A DNA stretch of 64,000 bases from Hemileia vastatrix. Taxonomy: Eukaryota > Basidiomycota > Pucciniomycetes > Pucciniales > Zaghouaniaceae. The notes beneath the pieces were generated by a model. The model made no database searches. It saw only the letters and a list, made by a program, of their open reading frames with translations, and was not told the origin of the DNA. The stretch spans positions 17,956,001 through 18,020,000 of the forward strand of contig JASXTE010000007.1 of the NCBI GenBank assembly GCA_030280995.1, given 5' to 3'. The position numbers and the translations under genes are program-made. Position 1 is the stretch's first letter; every line of letters starts with the position of its first letter. This document shows positions 56,838-64,000 of the stretch, piece by piece.

Positions 56838-57929
56838 ATGGGTATGTTTCTGGACCTCCAGCAAGAGGTTAAACTGCAAGTATCTCCTTCTATTTTGGAC
56901 CTCCAGCAAGAGGGTAAACTGCGAAAATCTTATCAAAATCCAATAAAAAATCTTAGTATAATTAAAACACAAAAAAATAATTTTTGTGAAAATTCAATTA
57001 CGGACCTCCAGCAAGAGGTTAAACTGCAAGTATCTCCTTCTATTTTGGACATCCAGCAAGAGGGAAAACTGCAAATATCACATCAAAATCCGATAAAAAA
57101 TCTTAGTATAATTAAAACACAAAAAAATAATTTTTGTGAAAATTCAATTCCGGTCCTCCAGCAAGAGGATAAACTTCCAACTTTCTTTACGGGCAATTTA
57201 CTGTTGGATAAGGGAAGCAAAGGTGTTGGAAAATCTGTTTATAAATTAGACGAGGGAAAAGAGAAAAGGGTAGAATTTAAAAATGAAATAAAATATTTTT
57301 CTAATTTTTCTTCTTCCGATTCTGACGATGAAGAAGATTCATTTGATGAAATTTTTAATGGCAATACAAAAGAAAATGTTTTACCTCAAGTTTATTTAGA
57401 TGCGGAAGCAGCCAAATATAAAAAAGTAGCAAATAAAGTTAGACCAATTAATGAACAGCTACCTGCCAAATTAAATTCACCCTTGAGAAGACCAAGGTTA
57501 TCAAGAGATCCTCATGAAATTCCCTTGGTAAAGAATCTGCCTGAATTTTCTGAGACATCAAGAATCACTTTTGACAGACTGGGTGTTGTTAATTTTGGAC
57601 CTGATGGTTGGTTGTTTGGAGAAGAGAAGAAGTTGTTGTTGGATGTGATGTTCAAGCAAGAGAAGGCCATTGCTTTTGTAGAAGAGGAGAGGGGTGTGTT
57701 GAAGCATTCCTATGGGGAGCCTTACAAGATTCCTGTGGTATGTCATGAACCGTGGCTTCAGAAACCGATTCCTATTCCGGCTGCATTAAAAGAAGCCTAT
57801 ATTGAAGTTGTCAGAGAACGGATACGAACTGGACTGTATGAGCAATCAACATCAAGTTATTCTAGTCCGGTATTTTGTATCAAGAAACTGATGGCAAGCT
57901 TAGAGTTGTTCATGATCATAGGTAATTAA
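56838..57929 (+). pseudogene. Linker with LQQExKL repeats and RT N-terminus (family IV)
   Basis: The first 120 codons contain five repeats reading LQQEVKL, LQQEGKL, LQQEVKL, IQQEGKL, LQQEDKL, embedded in two ~145-bp duplications (56855-57000 and 57001-57150). The underlying DNA forms CCTC-loop-GAGG hairpins. An acidic stretch (SSSDSDDEEDSFDE) and the RT N-terminus follow (RPINEQLPAKLNSP, ARxRxDP-like KLNSPLRRPRLSRDPH, KPIPIPAALKE, SSYSSPVFCIKK). The frame is lost at 57890 by a one-base deletion. Confidence 0.7.
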
Positions 57930-59167
57930 ATAGGGTTACAATAAAGGATGCTGGGATACCGCCTAGTGCTGAGGAGTTTGTTGAAGCGTTTGCAGGGAGA
58001 GTGTTTTATGGTTTGGGAGATATTATGGGTGGATATGATGAGAGAGAGTTACATCCAGACTCAAGGCCTCTCACTACATTCGATATGCCAATATGACGTT
58101 TACAGTTAACAAGATTAACTCAAGGAGCAACAAATTCGGTTGCAGTTTATCAAGCTCAGATGGCTTGGATCCTTCAAGACAAAATTCCACAATATGCTGG
58201 AATCTTTATAGATGATGGAGGAATTAAGGGACCAACAACCAACTATGATAACCAGGTGTTGGAAGAGAATACCGGGATACGCAAAGTCATTTGGGAGTTT
58301 TCAATTACATTAGAAAGAATCTTGTTTCGAATTGAAGAGGCTGGGTTAACTATTTCAGGGTCAAAATTTTCATGTTGTGTGCCAGCCTTAGAAATATTAG
58401 GCCATGTGGTGTTTAGAGAGGGTAGGATTATGTCCAAGAAGGAAGTTAACAAAATTCAGTCCTGGCCAAGACCCGAGAATACAACCGAAGTTAGAGGGTT
58501 TTTAGGTGTTTTCATATATGTTAGAATGTTTATTAAGGACTTTTCCTCATTGGCAGCTCCATTGAGACGGTTAACAAGAAAGGATGCAGACTGGGAGTGG
58601 GATGAAGAGTGTGAGAAGGCGTTTGTGAAGTTGAAGGAGGTTGTGGGGAAGGATTTAGTCCTGCACAAGTTGGATTATGGAAAAGATGCTGGCAGAATTT
58701 ATTTAGCATTTGATTCAAGTCAGGTTGCATCTGGGGCATTTTTGTCTCAGATGGATAAAGCTGGTTACATCAGGCCAGTTAGGTATGAATCTGTAGTATT
58801 TACTGAGGTCGAATCAAGATATTCTCAACCAAAATTGGAATTATGTGGTGTGGCGAAAATACTGAAGAAACTTCAGAATATTTTGTGGGGGCAACATTTT
58901 GAGTTGCAAGTGGATGCAAAATTGTTAATCCAGATGATTAATTCCCCAAGTTTACTGAAAGCACCCATGACGAGATGGGTAGCTTTTATTCAACATTTTG
59001 TGTTTGATTTAGTTCATAAGCCTGGAAAAACTTTTACTATGCCAGATGGTTTATCAAGGAGACCACCCACTGAAGAAGATTCAGACTCAGAAGAGTTCAA
59101 TGAAGATATAACTATTATCAAAGCCAGCACTAAAGGAGCTGAAGACTTTCCATACCTCCCCCATTAG
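57930..59167 (+). pseudogene. RT and RNase H of family IV element
   Basis: Frame resumes after the shift: RVFYGLGDIMGGYDER, TGA at about 58094, TRLTQGATNSVAVYQAQM, catalytic GIFIDDGG (about 58195), LEILGHVV, EVRGFLGV, thumb and connection (LAAPLRRLTRKDADWEWD), RNase H (IYLAFDSSQVASGAFL, ESRYSQPKLELCG, LQVDAKLLIQM), TMPDGLSRRPP. It ends at a TAG (59165-59167) that lies inside a hairpin unit; the same frame continues behind it, so the stop is a nonsense change. Confidence 0.8.
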
Positions 59168-60892
59168 GTTAAACTGGCAGGATTATTGTGTTTAGATTAT
59201 GGTGATGATGACCTCCACCAAGAGGATAAACTGGAAAATAGTTTTTATGTTAATAAAGGTGTTGGAAAAGGTGTAGATAAATTTGGTAGAAAGAAGATAG
59301 AAGAAGATGTGGTGTATGTAGAGGAAGATGGATTGGTAGTGTGGGATCGTAGTAAGTTAAGAAATGGTGTATATGTTGGAGAATTAGAGAATTTAAATAA
59401 AAAGGTGGATAAAGAGAAAGAGGTATTTTCGAATACGGTTTACAAAGTATCCAAAGGTTCAGAGGAAAAGCGTTGACATAGCTCGATTAAAGATCTATTT
59501 AGCGGCCAAAGATTATTGGCTCATTCATTTGCAGGTGATATTGGTGATAGAGAAGTCCCTATTGATGTTATATTAATCAATTTTCAAGATGAAGTCTGGG
59601 GTCAGACTGGATTTTATTTTTTGTTAGTCAAATATTTGTTGACTTTAGAGAGGCCAGAAGATTGTGAAGACGATGAATGGGTGGCTATCAAGAGGAAGTC
59701 ATTTACGTTTTACCTATCTGGTCGACATTTAATGAGGAGAAGGTATCCAAATCCTCAAGTAGTTATAACTCAACAGAAGGGGCAAGAATTAGTTTTGAAA
59801 TCACTGCATGAAGATCTTGGGCATAGAGGCGTTGGAGAAACGTTTAGAAGAATTTCTGATCAATTTTGGTGGCCTGGCATGAAGATGGCTGTTAAACAGT
59901 GGGTTCAGTCATGCGAAGAATGTCAAAGACAAAGTTATTTAAGGCCAAAAGAACCTGGACGCGCGACTGGTGAATATATGCTCTTTGGAAGAGTTAGTTT
60001 AGATGCCGTTCATATAAAAGAGGGACGGTATAAATATTTAATTGTGGCCAGAGATGATTTATCTGGTTGGGTAGAGGCAGCACCTCTTATTAATTTAACT
60101 GCCAAAAATGTGGCAGAATTTTTGTTGAACAATTGGGTATATAGGTATGGGGTGATGAAGTTGGTGATGGTAGATGGAGGTCCTGAATTTGGGACAGAGT
60201 TTAAAGAGGCCGTATTGAAAGTTGGATCAAAGGTTAGGGTAGCAACCCCATATTATCCTGAAGCTGAAGGCATGGTTGAAAGAGGGCATCAAGTTATTAA
60301 GGATGCTTTAGTTAAAATGTGTGGGACAAGTGCTGAAAAGTGGAGGCACTATTTACCTTTTGTTTTATTTGCTGATCAAATCACTGCCAAAAGGACGACC
60401 GGATTTTCACCTTATGAACTTGTTTTTGGACAGAAAGCAGTTTTACCGGTTGATTTAGAAGCTGAATTATATCTTGGAGTTGACTGGGACACGGTCAAAA
60501 CTACTGATGAATTATTGTGTGCAAGAATGATGCAGCTAGAAAAGAAAGAAGAATATTTAGAAAAGGCATATTCACGGATGATGAAGATCCAAAGTCAATC
60601 AGTTAGATATTGGGATGAGCGGTTGGCACATCGATTAAGGAAACCTTTGAACCCAGGAGATATGGTCTTGGTGTATAATAGGAGTTAGGAAAGTCAGTGG
60701 GGAAAGATGTTTTCAGATAGGTGGAATGGATCGTATAAAAGCAAGGAGCAAGTTTCCGGCGGTTCATATGTGTTATAAGAGTTGGATGGAGTTGAATTGA
60801 AGAAGAGGGTAGCGGCCGATCAAGTGAAGCGGTTCTATCCTAGAGGCACCAGGAGTGCCAAAGTCTACCTCCGCAATGAGAATAAACTATGA
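59168..60892 (+). pseudogene. Linker and integrase of family IV element
   Basis: Same frame as RNase H with TGA at 59474. Linker holds DLHQEDKLEN (hairpin unit at 59212). Integrase: zinc finger HEDLGHRG then SCEECQ; catalytic Asp in SLDAVHIKEG, Asp in MVDGGPEF, Glu in AEGMVERGHQ, all present; C-terminal LNPGDMVLVYNR, TAG at 60686-60688, then VKRFYPRG. Core is intact in sequence, so integrase is the best preserved part. No chromodomain. Confidence 0.82.
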
Positions 60893-61124
60893 TATTGACG
60901 GAATTTTATGGATTCCTCCGCAATGAGGATAAACTATGATATCGAAAAAATTTTATGGATCCCTCCGCAATGAGGATAAACTATGACATTTATTAAATTT
61001 TATGGATTCCTCCGCAACGAGGATAAACTATGATATCAACGAAATTTTATGGATTCCTCCGCAATGAGGATAAACTATGATGTTTATAAAAATCTTATCA
61101 ACCTCCGCAACAAGGATAAACTAT
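60868..61124 (+). repeat. Six tandem units with CCTCCGCAAYGAGGATAAACTA (about 46 bp)
   Basis: Units at 60868, 60915, 60962, 61009, 61056 and 61102. Each has stem CCTC, loop CGCAAT or CGCAAC, stem GAGG (GAGA in the first, AAGG in the last), then ATAAACTA and a GATAT...TTTTATGGATT spacer. Lies in the 3' region after integrase. Confidence 0.88.
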
Positions 61125-61336
61125 CTTCTTTTTATCAAAATAATTTACTATTGTTACACTGCATATGGGCGACGAAACTGTGATGAAAATTAACGAAATG
61201 CGAGAAAACCTTCTTTGAAAATTTTCAAAATTTAAAATTCTTAAAATATGGGTGAAGATAGTGTTGGAAAATTTTAAAAATTTATTGGAAGAAGTGTTCA
61301 CAGGGGAACCTTCTTAATTTAATATTGGCAAGTGTG

Positions 61337-61377
61337 GGGGTAATTGATGGGCTGGCTGCTCTATACACAATTACCCC
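61337..61377 (+). repeat. 10-bp inverted repeat near the putative polypurine tract of family IV
   Basis: GGGGTAATTG (61337-61346) and CAATTACCCC (61368-61377), 21-nt loop. The purine run AAGTGTGGGGGTAA would be the polypurine tract, placing a 3' LTR start at about 61344, but no matching 5' LTR sequence was found. Confidence 0.55.
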
Positions 61378-61399
61378 ATAATGTTAGTTTCCAAAATTT

Positions 61400-62245
61400 T
61401 CCCTGTTTCTAGTTGAATCCTGGCTTTGTCTTTTAATTATAGGAAGTCCACTAAGACTATAAACTGGAACGAATCAAGAGACACCGCTCTCAACGCCGGA
61501 TTCAAGATTCTTTTTATTTTATTTTGTTTTTGATTTTTTTATGTTAGATTGTGATTTCTTTTCTTTAATATATATTATGAATTATTGTAAAGGTGATGCT
61601 CACTGGTGGTCTCTAATCATTTTTATAAATTGGATGGAGCCCACCCAGTGATCATCATTTTAAAATTATCTTCTAAAAACTTTCATTTATTTTCTTTTCT
61701 TTTAAATTTCTCAAATTGTGTAACCACATCAAGTTGCACTTGGATGTGGGTATGATGTCGAGGGTACGGCTCATCATATGGCCGGGGGGCATCTTTTAAA
61801 AATTTTATTTTGAAATTTTTTTACTATTATTACTTTTTTTATCTTTCTTTTCACATTTGTTTATCTTTCTTTAAATATTTAATTTTAATTTTTATTTCAA
61901 ATCTATCTTTTCTAAAATCTTTTATTTTAAATTAAAAACAAATTAAAATTAAAAATAAATACAAATAAAATAAATAAAATAAAAAATAAATTAAAAATTA
62001 AAAAAAATAATATGATATAATAAAATAAAATAAATAAAAATAAAAATAAAAAATAAATAAATAAATAAATAAAAATAAAATAAAAAAAAAATTAAAAAAT
62101 TAATTAATTAAATCAAAATTATTATTATATTTCTCAGTTTTATTTTTCAGTCTCCATTATTTTTAGTTTTATTCATTTAGTTTAGACAGGAAACAGTGTC
62201 TAGGGGAACTCAATACCTATGGGATTTTACTTCAAGACATCTGTT
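61400..62245. other. Non-coding 3' region of family IV, including A/T-rich low-complexity DNA
   Basis: Contains one hairpin unit (61445), another possible fold (CCACATC...GATGTGG around 61723-61747), and a long A/T tract (61880-62100). No gene. Confidence 0.5.
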
Positions 62246-63006
62246 AGTCCTCCAAGACTTTAAACTGGCTACTGTTCAAGACATTCTTTAAGGTTTTTAT
62301 TATACATATTTTGGATCTGTTAGTCCTCCAAGACTTTAAACTGGCTACTGCTCAAAATATTCTTTAAGGTTTTTTATACATATTTTGGATCTGTTAGTCC
62401 TCCAAGACTTTAAACTGGCTAATTTTCAAGACTGTCATTAAATATTTTATATTGGAGCTGTTAGTCCTTCAAGACTTTAAACGGAATTTCAAGGATGTTC
62501 AAGATTTATGGATATTTTTGGAGACAGATTTTTTTATATAAATCAAATGTTAGGTCCACCAAGACCCTAAACTGGACTATTATCAAGCTGTTGGATCCCT
62601 CATGATCTTAAACTGGATTTCTTATCGATCAAATGTTTGGTCCACCATGACTTTAAACTGGTAGTTCATTCATTGTTTAGTCCACTATGACTTTAAACTG
62701 GAAAATTAATATCTGCAGGATAATTCAACATTCATTGGTCCACTATGGCCCTATACTGGATTACTTGTCAATCAAATGTTTGGTCAACTATGACATTAAA
62801 CTAGATTATCAAGTTTATTCAATCTTTGGTCAAGCCTAGGCCTTACTTAGAAATATTTCAAGTTATTTATGCACTTAAACAATCTTTGGTCCACCAAGAC
62901 CATAAACTGGCAATTGATTATATGTTTGGTCCACCAAGACTTTAAACTGGAATGTCAATCTTGTTTGGATAACTCAATTAAATCTTTTAATTTATCACTG
63001 TCCACT

Positions 63007-63267
63007 CACTATGCAATATAGGGGGTGGACTTGCTAGCAAGTCCTCAACCTGAACTCAGATGGAACTCAGATGGAACTCAGACTGAACTCATACTGAACC
63101 CATACTGAACTCTACTTGAACACCCACCTAAAACTGTTCTTCTGAGTGGTGTTCATTCCTGATTGTATGGCTCCTTTATCAATAGCTCAATGTGTGTTCA
63201 ATCTATGGTGAGTTTGGGTCCAAGGTTGCGGACTTGCTAGCAAGTCCGCCCCCCATATTGTGTGGTG
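63007..63267 (+). mobile_element. CACTA-type MITE, second 261-bp copy
   Basis: Starts CACTATGCAATATAGGGGG, ends in ATATTGTGTGGTG; same length, interior and subterminal palindromes as the copy at 16515. 3-bp duplication ACT at 63004-63006 and 63268-63270. It sits inside a hairpin repeat unit, splitting loop from stem. Confidence 0.92.
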
Positions 63268-63289
63268 ACTAAGACTCTAAACTGTTTAT

Positions 63290-64000
63290 TCAATTATTTC
63301 TGGAATTGGGTGCTGATAAACTTTAGGAGATTAAAATTTTAGGTGGTGATGATGCTAAGAAAAGCAAAATGGTTAATTAGGTGAAATTTGTGGCGCTTTA
63401 ACATGGTCTAAAGTTAATATTATTAATGGAAGCCTGGCAAAAGTATTTTATGGGTTTGCTGCATAGCAAAGTTTGAAAATTGTGATGAAGGAATCAGAAG
63501 TTAGGATGGTAGTTGGATTTTAGGGAATGATTTTTTTAGTGCCTCATAGTTAGGCCATTTTTTTTGGTGTGAAGCTTGGAGGACCTTATGGCGAGATTGG
63601 AATAATAGAATTTGGCTCAGTGGGGGGCTCTATGAGATTGGAATCAGGAGTATTTGGCTCATTAGGAAGATCCACTCTCTCAATGCTGTGACATGAAGGA
63701 AGACTGGTATATGGGAGTCTGAAGGGATTCAAACCTTGCTCTCAGTAGTGGAATCATCACAAGATTTATTTTATTTTATGTTATATCAAGCCAGAGAAGA
63801 AAGAAACAACGTTTTTATTTTTAAAAATTAAAAAGAAGACCAGCTAAAACAAATTTATCAAATTATTTTATTAGAAAAGATAATTCTTTTGGAATTGCTC
63901 AATCACTTATGCAAAGTTTTAAGAATGGGGACATTCTCAATTGGAGGGAGGATGTGGTAGCCTAAAGTTTAGTATGGCACCTAAGTACGTAAATGGAGTT
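63290..64000. other. No confident gene; possible decayed protease-like sequence
   Basis: Plus-strand phrases such as INGSLAKVFYGFAA around 63410-63470 faintly recall an aspartic protease of a gypsy element, but stops are frequent and the match is too weak to call. Confidence 0.25.

Larger units (their letters stand above)
53700..61400 (+). mobile_element. Family IV Ty3/gypsy element, degenerate
   Basis: Order: primer site 53836, gag about 54010-55938, protease 55948-56598, linker with hairpin repeats, RT-RNase H 57400-59167, linker, integrase 59516-60892, repeat-rich 3' region. Distinct from families I-III: no coiled-coil Gag, no chromodomain seen, RT with FIDDGG, and integrase ending in a KRFYPRG tail. 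LTR borders uncertain. At least six nonsense codons and one shift. Fungal-type element; tRNA-Lys primed. Confidence 0.75.
56854..63281 (+). repeat. Dispersed covarying hairpin repeat with TAAACTGG tail (about 28 units)
   Basis: Design: 4-5 bp stem, six-base loop (C-N-N-N-A-A/T), stem, then 1-2 bases and TAAACTGG. Stem versions: CCTC/GAGG (56855, 56900, 57005, 59212, 60868-61102), TCCTC/GAGGA (57154), AGTC/GACT (61445, 62246, 62322, 62396, 62463, 62679), GGTC/GACC (62553, 62888), GATC/GATC (62594), GGTC with G-T wobble (62639, 62737, 62928), GTC/GAC (62783). Weak or decayed units: 57049, 59154, 62828. One unit is split by the CACTA MITE (63000-63006 and 63271-63281). Spans coding and non-coding parts, so pairing is kept independent of coding. 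Confidence 0.8.

Overview
The window is AT-rich eukaryotic DNA made almost entirely of transposable elements. The short GT-AG introns (about 55-150 nt) in the few host-like reading frames, the chromovirus-type Ty3/gypsy elements, the Tet-like oxygenase relic and the Harbinger-type transposase relic fit a fungus. A large-genome basidiomycete, most probably a rust fungus (Pucciniales), is my best guess (moderate confidence). No gene here is convincingly a single-copy host gene, and I saw no tRNA, rRNA or CRISPR array.

Left part (1-23913, minus strand): a shared-LTR tandem array of one chromovirus family (family I, LTR about 1136 bp, unit 8011 bp). Copy A is broken at 2710 by a second element (family II, 5' LTR 1533-2709, gag running off the window start). 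Copy B (6492-15638) is the best preserved, and copy C (14503-23913) carries a 261-bp CACTA-type MITE in its integrase. Gag-protease and Pol are adjacent. Pol ends in an AT-hook plus a chromodomain. All copies share a -1 frame disruption in reverse transcriptase that sits on a UUUAAAA slippery heptamer.

Middle (23914-28993): a 600-bp satellite whose units are separated by near-perfect 17-20 bp palindromes, an ATGCAT-rich tract, the end of another CACTA-like element, and the leader and LTR of a third LTR family. Then 29001-38147 holds copy D of family I in the opposite orientation with a perfect 5-bp target duplication. D and the family III LTR are nested in an older relative (relic E, 38148-42838), which also contains a solo LTR.

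Right part (42838-53700): CACTA-like terminus, a cluster of inverted modules delimited by the same palindromes as the satellite, a 175-bp tandem repeat, a Tet-like 2OG-Fe(II) oxygenase pseudogene, another solo LTR, and a divergent pair of relics (Harbinger-type DDE transposase; a multi-exon gene of unknown function).

Far right (53700-63300): a different, degenerate Ty3/gypsy element (family IV) with a tRNA-Lys-like primer site. From its leader through Pol and far into its 3' region it carries about 28 copies of a small hairpin followed by a TAAACTGG-like tail. The stems differ between copies but keep pairing. These covarying hairpins, together with a conserved second reading frame inside gag of families I and II, are the most novel signals in the window.
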